Of a stretch of DNA of 17,796 nt, positions 1 through 6,058 are shown in pieces. The stretch is taken from positions 1-17,796 of the forward strand of contig CAYWTX010000398.1 of the NCBI GenBank assembly GCA_964461295.1, given 5' to 3'. Numbering within the stretch: the stretch's first letter is position 1; each line of letters starts with the position of its first letter. The position numbers were made by a program, and so were the translations under genes. Source of the stretch: CAYWTX01 sp964461295. GTDB lineage: Bacteria > Planctomycetota > Phycisphaerae > SM23-33. Below the pieces are notes generated by a model, which did no database searches, was not told the origin of the DNA, and saw only the letters and a program-made list of their open reading frames with translations.

Positions 1-134
1 ACGATCCGCTATCCTGGAGGCGCGCATGCTGCCTGAGAAGACCATCGGTAAGCCGTATGCGGGAAATCCGCACGTACGGTTTGAAAGGGAGCTTCAGGAA
101 ACGGAGCCGGCGCGCCACCGCGCCTGAGGTTTAC
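1..134 (+). mobile_element. 3' end of a group II intron (domain V and probable domain VI)
   Basis: Bases 50-82 fold as a group II intron domain V. The lower helix pairs 50-57 with 75-82 and begins with the catalytic AGC triad (51-53). A two-base CG bulge sits at 73-74. The upper helix 58-62/68-72 is capped by a GAAA-type loop (63-66). Downstream, 109-114 pairs with 119-124 around a CCAC loop, followed by an unpaired TGA (125-127); this could be domain VI with its branch-point A, which would put the intron end near 133-135. A frame stays open from base 2 to the TGA at 124-126 and encodes KPYAGNPHVRFERE-like residues, which is how domain V reads when translated and not a real protein. The intron-encoded reverse transcriptase would lie to the left, outside the window. 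Domain V is convincing; domain VI and the exact 3' boundary are inferred. Confidence 0.72.
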
Positions 135-136
135 CA

Positions 137-496
137 ATGCCCAATTCCGCATTCATTGGCGAGGCCATCGAGCCGCGGTTCGAGCACCCGCCCGCGTTGA
201 GCAAGAAGCCGCCCTGTCCGCGATCGTTCGTGTGGCGAGGGCGGGAGTATCGCGTGGTCGAGATTCTCAGCGAATGGCACGACCACGAGCGGCGTGGGCA
301 CAGCGCCCAGAACATGCGCCCGGAGCACGCGGCCACGGCTCGCCAGCGCGGCTCGTGGGGGGTGGGCAGGCACTACTTCCGCGTGCGATGCGAGAACGGC
401 GACCTGTTTGAACTGTACTACGACCGCGCCCCCAGGGATGTGTCGCGCCGGGGCGGCGGCTGGTTCCTGTACCGGCAGGTGCTGGAGGTCGAGTAG
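137..496 (+). CDS. DUF6504 family protein
   Basis: A 119-residue soluble protein without signal peptide or membrane segment. It has the features I associate with DUF6504: an N-terminal FIGEAIE segment (6-12), a VWRGREYRVVEILSEWHD core (32-49), a WGVGRHYFRVR strand (74-84), FELYYDRAP (91-99) and a terminal GGWFLYR (107-113). The repeated aromatic/basic strands suggest a small beta-rich fold. The function is unknown, and nothing here allows a guess. The ATG at 137 follows a GAGG (126-129) with good spacing. That ribosome binding site lies in or next to the end of the group II intron, so the intron sits directly at the 5' end of this gene. The next gene starts 110 bp downstream. Family assignment is from recalled sequence pattern. 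Confidence 0.75.
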   Translation: MPNSAFIGEAIEPRFEHPPALSKKPPCPRSFVWRGREYRVVEILSEWHDHERRGHSAQNMRPEHAATARQRGSWGVGRHYFRVRCENGDLFELYYDRAPRDVSRRGGGWFLYRQVLEVE

Positions 497-606
497 TGGG
501 CGGGTTCCTCTTGCTTCTTCGCTCTCAATCCCCATAATCCCCCAGTCTCCACGATCTGTTCCCGCGACTTCGCTCAGGAAAGAGACGGTAACGGACAGGG
601 CCCGAC

Positions 607-1731
607 ATGACCACAAGACATCGCTACATCGAGACGCTCACGTTCGGCACGCCGGATCGCATCCCCTTCCACCCCGGCGGGCCGCGCGAATCCACCCTCA
701 GACGGTGGCGGACCGAAGGCATGCCCGCCGACGCCAACTGGCAGACGTACCTGTGCGAGACCATCGGCATCGAGCCGGCCCGCACCGGCCCGCACGTGGA
801 CATCGGGGCCGACTTCCGCATGATTCCGCAGTTCGAGGAGAAGGTGATCGAGCACCGCGACGGACACTATGTCGTCCAGGACTGGAAGGGCAACATCTGC
901 GAAATCTCCGACGAGTTTGACGTCACCTACCTGCGCGTCGCGCGCGACTTCGTCACGCGGCGATGGATTCGCTGTCCCGTCGAGAACCGCGACGACTGGG
1001 AGCAGATGAAGCTCCGTTACGACCTGGACGCGCCCGGGCGCTTCCCGGCCGACTTCGCCGACCGCTGTCGCCGCGCCGCCGGGCGCGACTGGGTGCTCGG
1101 CGTGACCTTCTCCGGGCCGTTCTGGCAGATGCGCGAGTGGTGCGGCTTCGAGGGGCTGTGCATGATGATGATCGACCAGCCGGACCTCGTGGCCGACATG
1201 GCCGCGTTCTGGACCGAGTTCGTCGCCAAGATGCTCCAGCGAGTCTGCAAGCACGTCGTGCCCGATTCGATCGGCATCAACGAGGACATGGCCTACAAGA
1301 TCAAGGCGATGATCTCCCCGGCGATGACGCGCGAGTTCTGCGCCCCGAGCTGGACGCGGTGGAGCAAGCTCGCGAAGGCGGCCGGCTGCCCGCTGGTGGA
1401 CCTGGACAGCGACGGGTTCGTCGGCGAGCTGATCCCCATCTGGATCGACTGCGGGATCAACGTGTCCGACCCGTACGAAGTGGCGGCCGGGAACGACATC
1501 GTGGACTACCGGCGGCAGTACGGGCGGGCGATGGCGTTCAAGGGCGGCGTGGACAAGCGAGCGATGGCCAAGGGCGGGCTGGTCATCCGCGAGGAGTTGA
1601 AACGCATCGAGGCGGTGGTTCGCGGCGGCGGATACATCCCCGGCTGCGACCACGGCGTGCCGAAGGACGTCTCCTGGCCGGACTTCGTGGACTATGCGGG
1701 CCTGCTGGCGCGCATGACGGGGTGGAAGTGA
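607..1731 (+). CDS. Uroporphyrinogen decarboxylase (URO-D) family protein, not HemE
   Basis: 374 residues, predicted cytoplasmic TIM barrel of the URO-D superfamily, which includes HemE and corrinoid/CoM methyltransferases such as MtaA. Visible landmarks are the N-terminal TFGTPDRIPFHPGGPREST (12-30), a DSDG turn (267-270), GINVSDPYEV (283-292), KGGVDKR (312-318) and the C-terminal GGYIPGCDHGVPKDVSW (341-357). True HemE enzymes carry an RQAGRY-type motif near the N-terminus; it is absent, so this is not the heme-pathway enzyme. Many such paralogs occur in planctomycetes and other anaerobes, and a methyltransferase or decarboxylase role is possible but unproven. The ATG at 607 is preceded by a weak GGACAGGG. 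The gene is followed by a repeat hairpin and then tyrA, a spacing of 97 bp. Confidence 0.85.
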   Translation: MTTRHRYIETLTFGTPDRIPFHPGGPRESTLRRWRTEGMPADANWQTYLCETIGIEPARTGPHVDIGADFRMIPQFEEKVIEHRDGHYVVQDWKGNICEISDEFDVTYLRVARDFVTRRWIRCPVENRDDWEQMKLRYDLDAPGRFPADFADRCRRAAGRDWVLGVTFSGPFWQMREWCGFEGLCMMMIDQPDLVADMAAFWTEFVAKMLQRVCKHVVPDSIGINEDMAYKIKAMISPAMTREFCAPSWTRWSKLAKAAGCPLVDLDSDGFVGELIPIWIDCGINVSDPYEVAAGNDIVDYRRQYGRAMAFKGGVDKRAMAKGGLVIREELKRIEAVVRGGGYIPGCDHGVPKDVSWPDFVDYAGLLARMTGWK

Positions 1732-1744
1732 GAAGGAACTGTCG

Positions 1745-1820
1745 CGTGTCAGGTGTCGAGTGTCGAAGGGAAGATGGACTCTCCCTCCCTTGACACTCGA
1801 CACTCGACACTCGACACTTG
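1745..1820. repeat. Intergenic inverted repeat with GTGTCGAGT-type arms
   Basis: The left arm GTGTCGAGTGTCGAAGGGA (1753-1771) pairs with TCCCTTGACACTCGACAC (1786-1803) with one bulged base. Outside the core, the 9-bp unit ACTCGACAC is tandemly repeated to 1817. In RNA this gives a stem of about 18 bp over a short loop between the URO-D-family gene and tyrA. The same unit recurs at 15085-15294 upstream of the ThuA fusion, so it is a dispersed family rather than a gene-specific structure. There is no T-run after the stem, so a terminator role is uncertain. Confidence 0.8.
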
Positions 1821-1828
1821 TCCGCTCA

Positions 1829-2719
1829 ATGGCACGAATTGCCTCGAGCAACCTCTCCCACGTCACCATCGTCGGCGTGGGGCTGCTGGGCGGCTCGGCC
1901 GGGCTGGCGCTGAAGGCGCACGACCCGTCCATCCGGATCGCCGGCGCGGGTCGGCGACGGGAGAGCCTCGACCAGGCCCTGCGGATCGGCGCCATCGACG
2001 AGGCGTTCCTCGACGCGGCCGAACCGGCGGCCCGGACGGACCTGGTGATCCTCGCGACCCCGGTAGGTTCGCTCGCCGGCCACATGCGGGCGATCGCGCC
2101 GGTCCTGCGGCGGGGCGCCTTCGTCACCGACGTCGGCTCGACGAAGGCAGGCGTCGTCCGCGACGCGGGGCGCATCCTCGGCCATCGGCGTTTCGTCGGC
2201 AGCCATCCCATGGCCGGCAGCGAGCAGAAGGGCGCGGCCTTCGCGCGGGCCGACCTCTTCGCCGGGGCGACCTGCATCCTCACGCCCGAGCCGCGCACGC
2301 CCCCGGCCGTCACGGCGCGCGCGGAGCGTCTGTGGCAACAGATGGGCATGCGGACGGTGCGGATGACGCCGGCTGCACACGACCGCACCGTGGCGAGGAT
2401 CAGTCACCTGCCGCACGCGCTGGCGAGCCTGTTGATGAGCCTGCCGGGCAGGGCGGACCTGGACGTGGCCGCGGGCGGCTTCCGCGACGCGACTCGCCTG
2501 GCCAGCGGCGACCCGGAAATGTGGCGAGACATCTTCGTCAACAATCGCCGGCACATCCTGGCCGCGTTTGACGCATTCGAGGAGGAACTGCTCGCCCTGC
2601 GCGACCTGGTGGAGATGGGCGACGCCAAGGGCCTGGAGCGGTTCTTCGCCGCGGCCAAGAAGCGGCGGGACGCGACGATCGCCCGGGTGGTGCTCGACCG
2701 CCGCATCGCGGCGGAGTGA
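1829..2719 (+). CDS. tyrA: Prephenate/arogenate dehydrogenase family protein
   Basis: 296 residues. It should oxidatively decarboxylate prephenate (or arogenate) with NAD(P)+ in tyrosine biosynthesis in the cytoplasm. The N-terminal Rossmann domain has GVGLLGGSAG (16-25). Family signatures follow: DVGSTK (101-106), GSHPMAGSEQKG (124-135) and the helical-domain motif ISHLPH (191-196), which carries the conserved histidine. There is no chorismate mutase or ACT domain, so this is the monofunctional short form. The reading frame is open 23 codons further upstream, but those codons lie in the GTGTCGA repeat, so I place the start at the ATG of MARIASS. No strong Shine-Dalgarno is visible because the repeat occupies that position. 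Whether prephenate or arogenate is preferred cannot be told. Confidence 0.9.
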   Translation: MARIASSNLSHVTIVGVGLLGGSAGLALKAHDPSIRIAGAGRRRESLDQALRIGAIDEAFLDAAEPAARTDLVILATPVGSLAGHMRAIAPVLRRGAFVTDVGSTKAGVVRDAGRILGHRRFVGSHPMAGSEQKGAAFARADLFAGATCILTPEPRTPPAVTARAERLWQQMGMRTVRMTPAAHDRTVARISHLPHALASLLMSLPGRADLDVAAGGFRDATRLASGDPEMWRDIFVNNRRHILAAFDAFEEELLALRDLVEMGDAKGLERFFAAAKKRRDATIARVVLDRRIAAE

Positions 2720-2895
2720 GGCATCGACCGCGGAGGCGCAGAAGGCACGGCGCGGGCTTCGCCCGCAATTCAAGGCAGCAGACAGCAGGCAAGATGGGCA
2801 TCCGCCTTTCTGGGTGCCACGGCTGCGCTGTTTGCAGCCGTGGCGCCCGGAATCCGCTTTCCTGCTCCGGTGTGAACCGAATGCCCATGAATGCC
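2720..2895. other. Non-coding spacer with two hairpins downstream of tyrA
   Basis: No credible gene is present. A GCGGGC-TTC-GCCCGC hairpin (2752-2766) lies 33 bp after the tyrA stop and could end its transcript, although no T-tract follows. A stronger 15-bp hairpin is listed separately at 2812-2848. The rest has no recognisable signal. Confidence 0.6.
2812..2848. repeat. GGTGCCACGGCTGC hairpin, probable dispersed repeat
   Basis: GGGTGCCACGGCTGC (2812-2826) and GCAGCCGTGGCGCCC (2834-2848) pair over 15 bp with a single G-U wobble and a 7-base loop. From memory, similar GCCACGGCT/AGCCGTGGC hairpins are scattered through planctomycete intergenic DNA; this cannot be verified here. It lies 48 bp before a larger inverted-repeat element. 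Confidence 0.65.
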
Positions 2896-3164
2896 GAGAC
2901 TGGAGCATCATTGTTGCGTTCTATTCAGCCCAACGGGCTGACGGAATGCAGCCCAGGGCAACGCCCTGGGTGCCGGAAACCCAGAAGGACAAGCCCTGTA
3001 AGGGCGGCAGAAGTGCGTGCAGAGATTCTCTCGCCCTTTACAGGGCTTGGGCTTGAGAGGTAACGAGTACCCAGGGCGTTGCCCTGGGCTGTCATATGTC
3101 AGCCTTTCAGGCTGAGGAACACGCATCACTCCCGGCTCGGACCGCAATAGTGATGCTACAGTCT
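2896..3164. repeat. 269-bp imperfect inverted-repeat element (copy 1)
   Basis: The two halves are imperfect reverse complements, nested from outside in. The outer boxes are GAGACTGGAGCATCATTGTTG (2896-2916) and its diverged complement (3144-3164). Next come small hairpins at 2926-2940 and 3101-3113, then two CCCAGGGC/GCCCTGGG hairpins (2952-2970 with loop AAC; 3070-3088 with loop GTT). At the centre AAGCCCTGTAAGGGCG (2991-3006) faces CGCCCTTTACAGGGCTT (3032-3048). No open frame is convincing across it. A second copy starts at 17669, which shows it is dispersed. Ordering and outer boxes resemble a non-autonomous mobile or RNA-structured repeat, but no target-site duplication was identified. 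Confidence 0.85.
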
Positions 3165-3192
3165 GTGAATGCCTGCGGTTTGGGGAACGCAC

Positions 3193-3498
3193 GTGAAGAG
3201 TCTCAGCGCCATCTCGATTCGCGACGTGGCCGGCGGGACGATCATCGCCGTCAAGGCCGTGCCCGGCGCGTCGCGCGACCGCGTCATGGGAGCGCTGGGC
3301 GATTGCCTCAAGATCGCGACGGCCGCTCCGGCGGAAAAGGGCAAGGCCAACCAGGCCGTGAGCGAGATCCTTGCCAAGGCGCTGGCTGTGCCCGCCCGCG
3401 ACGTGACTCTCCACGCCGGCGGGACCAACCCGCGCAAGGAGTTCCTCGTGGCGGGCCTGTCCGCGGCACAGGTCCGCCAGCGGCTGCAACGCCTGTAG
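3193..3498 (+). CDS. DUF167/YggU family protein
   Basis: About 101 residues, a small soluble alpha/beta protein of the DUF167 (YggU) family, whose function is not established. Diagnostic features are KAVPGASRDR (21-30) and PAEKGKAN (46-53), followed by a RKEFLVAG strand (81-88). I chose the GTG at 3193 because it has a GGGGA 6 bp upstream (3182-3186) and gives the usual family length. An in-frame ATG at 3169 would add eight residues with no family match, has no ribosome binding site, and sits four bases after the inverted-repeat element. If the ATG is used, the repeat ends at the start codon. The gene is convergent with the UxuA-like gene across 120 bp of spacer with no clear terminator. Confidence 0.85.
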   Translation: MKSLSAISIRDVAGGTIIAVKAVPGASRDRVMGALGDCLKIATAAPAEKGKANQAVSEILAKALAVPARDVTLHAGGTNPRKEFLVAGLSAAQVRQRLQRL

Positions 3499-3618
3499 AA
3501 GGCGGGGCCAGGGGTTCAGGCAAGGCGCGCCAGTCGCCGAAGGGCCGGCCCGGGCCGGGCGGATCGCCGGGGTCGTCCCGGTTGGGCTTCCGGAGCGAAG
3601 GCGTCCGCGGCCTGCGCC

Positions 3619-4734
3619 CTATCCCGCCCCGTACGCCGCCTGGATCAGGCCGATGATGTACCCGTACGCGAACGCGAAGTGCTGCCGCCCGTCGGGGTCC
3701 TCGCCGTGGTGCGGCACGTGGTCGGGCATCAACATCCCCGTGTAGCCGGCCTCCTTGTAGGCCAGCGCGGCCTTGAACATGTCGATCTCGCCCTCGTCGT
3801 GGTACGTCTCGGCGAACTTCTCGCGTCCGCCGCGCAGGTTGCGGAAGTGCACCTGCACGATCTTCCCTCGCGTGCCGAACCAGCGGATCGCGTCGTACAG
3901 CCCGGCGGGCTTCTCCTTGTCCGGCAGGAACTCCCAGACGCACCCCTGGCAGAACGTCAGGCCGTGGAACGGGCTGTCGGCAATCCGCACGAACTTCTTC
4001 AGCCCCTCGACCGTGTCCATCACCTGCGCGACTTTGTACGGGTTGGGATGCGGCATCGGCGGGTCGGGCGGATGGCACGCCAGGCGCACCTTCGCCTCCG
4101 CGGCCGCGGGGACCACCGCCTTCAGGAAGTAGGCGATGCGGTCCCACATGTCCTCTTCCTCGACGGGCCCGAGGCCGACGCCCTTGCCGGGTTGCGGGGT
4201 GACCTTGGCAAGGTCCCACGCGGTGTAGTCGGCGCCGCCGCGCCCGGGCTGCTTTTCGGTGCGGGCGCGCCACGTCCGCACGTGCAGCGTGTAGGCCAGG
4301 CACCCGATGCCCCCCGCGCCGGCGGCGGCAATTTCCTTTCGGCACCGCTCGATGGCGGCGTCGCGCCGGGCGGGCGCCAGCACGTCGATGGGCACGCCCC
4401 AGTACATGCTTTCGGGCACAAGGCCGGCGTCTTCGACGGCCTTGCGGGCCTCGCGGCACGACTCGGCGGTCCAGATGCGGTCGGGGCCCGCGCGAGCGGG
4501 CGAAATGCAGATGTGCCGCACGCCGCAGCGAAGCAGGAAAGGCAGGAGCTTGGGGTCGCTGCCCCCCCGCTGGCAACCCACGTGCATGCGGGCGGAACTC
4601 GGCGCCGACGTGGATCCCGGTACGGCCGCCCCGTCAGGCGGGGGCGTTGGCGAAGGACCCGCGCCCATCGCCCTGCCTGCCGCGGCCAGCGCCGCGGCAG
4701 CGCCCGCGCTCGCGAGAAAACCTCTGCGGTTCAT
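3619..4734 (-). CDS. Tat-exported UxuA (mannonate dehydratase)-like TIM-barrel protein
   Basis: 371 residues. Residues 1-25 form a twin-arginine signal (NRRGFL at 2-7, then an Ala-rich core ending AMGA), followed by a Pro/Ser/Ala linker to about 48. The rest resembles mannonate dehydratase: YFLKAVVPAAAEAKVRLACHPPDPP (202-226; shown in part as HPPDPP), FCQG (261-264), VHFRN (295-299), HDEGEIDMF (312-320) and MPDHVPHHG (336-344). These supply the His/Cys/Asp/His residues expected for metal binding in UxuA. Export is odd for a hexuronate-pathway enzyme, so the substrate is probably different or the reaction periplasmic. The start at 4734 is fixed by GGAGG six bases upstream on the minus strand. 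It diverges from the CDF gene across a 300-bp spacer. Confidence 0.82.
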   Translation of the reverse strand: MNRRGFLASAGAAAALAAAGRAMGAGPSPTPPPDGAAVPGSTSAPSSARMHVGCQRGGSDPKLLPFLLRCGVRHICISPARAGPDRIWTAESCREARKAVEDAGLVPESMYWGVPIDVLAPARRDAAIERCRKEIAAAGAGGIGCLAYTLHVRTWRARTEKQPGRGGADYTAWDLAKVTPQPGKGVGLGPVEEEDMWDRIAYFLKAVVPAAAEAKVRLACHPPDPPMPHPNPYKVAQVMDTVEGLKKFVRIADSPFHGLTFCQGCVWEFLPDKEKPAGLYDAIRWFGTRGKIVQVHFRNLRGGREKFAETYHDEGEIDMFKAALAYKEAGYTGMLMPDHVPHHGEDPDGRQHFAFAYGYIIGLIQAAYGAG

Positions 4735-5034
4735 GGTGCCTCCGGAGCTCAACCGTACGATGCCGTCGTCGGTAGTTTGAACCCCCGCGGCCGGGCGAAC
4801 TACCGCGCGGCGGTCTCGCGCGCGGCGACGGTTCAGCGTCTGAGCCCGACGGGGACGACTTGCCGCGGCGGAGCGTGCCGTGGCGGGACACGCGCCGGCT
4901 CCGCCGACGTCTTGACCCGCCCTCACCCGCATTTGCCTTGAAAAACGAACGCCGCCGCCCCAGAATCGCCCGCGACTCGGGAAAGTTCCGCCGAATGCCG
5001 CCCGTTGCCTCCGCACGGCGTAACACGGAGATCC
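4735..5034. other. Divergent intergenic region
   Basis: 300 bp between the leftward UxuA-like gene and the rightward CDF gene, so promoters for both should lie here. The only clear signals are the GGAGG for the leftward gene (near 4741-4745) and an ACGGAG (5025-5030) before the CDF ATG. A TTGACC at about 4913 lacks a matching -10 box. No small gene is supported. Confidence 0.5.
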
Positions 5035-5952
5035 ATGGATCAATCCCTCGCACAACTCGATCAGCGACACCGCCTCAGCGTCCTGGTGGTCGATCTGGGC
5101 CTGGCCGCCAATGCCATCCTCGCGACGCTCAAGCTTGGCGGCGGCATCCTCGGCCACAGCCAGGCCCTGCTGGCCGACGGCGTCAACTCCACGTCCGACG
5201 TGGCCTACTTCCTCATCGTCCGCATCCTGTTGAGCATGGTGCGCAAGCCCGCCGACGAGGAGCACCCCTACGGCCACCGGCAGTTCGAGAGCATCGCCGC
5301 CCTGGTGGTCGGCGCGTTCGTGCTCACCACGGCCGTGGCGGTGTTCTGGGACTCGGTCAACAAGGTGTACGACCTGTGGGCGGGCAACGCCGACGCGGCC
5401 GGGGCATCGTGGTGGGCCCTTCCGATCGCGGGCTTCACCGTGGTCTCCAAGTTGGTGCTGGCGCGGTACACCCGGAAGGTGGGCCTGCGACTGCACAATC
5501 CGGCCGTCACTGCCATCGCCAGCGACCACCGCAACGACGTCTTCGCGGCCACGGCGGCGGCGATCGGCATCTTCGCCGGGCACATGGGCCTGCTCTGGGC
5601 CGACCCCATGGCCGGCGCGGTCGTCGCCGTGCTGATCCTTAAAACCGGCATCGAGATCATCCGCGGGTCGTCCAAGGAACTGATGGACACGGTGCCCGGG
5701 CGCGAACTCCGCGATCAGGTGATGCAGAGGCTCTCGCCGATCGCGGGCGTGCTGGAGGTCGAGGAGATCCTCGCCCACCGGTTCGGCCCGTACATCGTCA
5801 TCAACGTCACCATCGGCGTGGACGGCTCGAGGACGGTGGCCGACGGCGACCGCATCGCCACCCAGGCCGAGCACGTCATCTGCCACGAAATCGACATGGT
5901 GCAGCGGGTGCACGTCCACTACCACCCGGCGAGGACCGACGGCGGCGTTTGA
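5035..5952 (+). CDS. Cation diffusion facilitator (CDF) family metal transporter
   Basis: 305 residues, an inner-membrane divalent metal/proton antiporter by family. About six hydrophobic segments fill residues 13-210, followed by a cytoplasmic ferredoxin-like domain (about 215-300) ending in a His-rich VHVHYHPA. The second membrane helix carries HSQALLADGVNSTSD (41-55). A conserved EEHPYGHRQFE (75-85) follows, and helix five has SDHRND (163-168). The helix-two metal position is Asn51 with Asp55, where zinc exporters usually have His or Asp; an Asn here is found in manganese-type CDFs as I recall them, so Mn(II) or Fe(II) export is plausible. Start at 5035 uses ACGGAG four bases upstream. It heads a co-directional run with zwf (106 bp) and the propeller gene. 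Confidence 0.9.
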   Translation: MDQSLAQLDQRHRLSVLVVDLGLAANAILATLKLGGGILGHSQALLADGVNSTSDVAYFLIVRILLSMVRKPADEEHPYGHRQFESIAALVVGAFVLTTAVAVFWDSVNKVYDLWAGNADAAGASWWALPIAGFTVVSKLVLARYTRKVGLRLHNPAVTAIASDHRNDVFAATAAAIGIFAGHMGLLWADPMAGAVVAVLILKTGIEIIRGSSKELMDTVPGRELRDQVMQRLSPIAGVLEVEEILAHRFGPYIVINVTIGVDGSRTVADGDRIATQAEHVICHEIDMVQRVHVHYHPARTDGGV

Positions 5953-5965
5953 CGCACATGGAATT

Positions 5966-6041
5966 GCGCCGCGGCGCCGGGAACCGTGGGACCGGATGCC
6001 GACCGGACGGAGCGCCGCTTCCCGGTGCCCGGCCCCACGGT
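5966..6041 (+). promoter_or_regulatory. Structured leader immediately upstream of zwf
   Basis: A perfect 12-bp palindrome (GCGCCGCGGCGC, 5966-5977) is followed by ACCGTGGGACCGG (5983-5995), which pairs 12 of 13 with CCGGCCCCACGGT (6029-6041). The hairpin ends about seven bases before the AAGGAAG ribosome binding site. It could be a terminator for the CDF gene or an mRNA structure affecting zwf translation. GC-rich spacers fold readily, so the role is only suggested. Confidence 0.35.
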
Positions 6042-6058
6042 CTCGGGAAGGAAGAACC

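Noticed and set aside
2..126. Plus-strand frame ending at the TGA at 124-126 as a protein C-terminus
   Set aside because: Its residues are the translation of group II intron domain V; such read-through frames are a common annotation artefact.
607..1731. Assignment of the URO-D-family protein as hemE
   Set aside because: The HemE N-terminal RQAGRY-type substrate motif is missing, and the C-terminal GGYIPGCDHGVP pattern is that of the paralog group.
1790..1818. TTGACA in the repeat as a promoter for tyrA
   Set aside because: The hexamer 17 bp downstream is GACACT, a poor -10 box.
574..2388. Long minus-strand open frame opposite the URO-D-family and tyrA genes
   Set aside because: It is Arg/Pro/Ala-rich low-complexity translation lying antisense to two clear genes; GC-rich third positions keep the opposite frame open.
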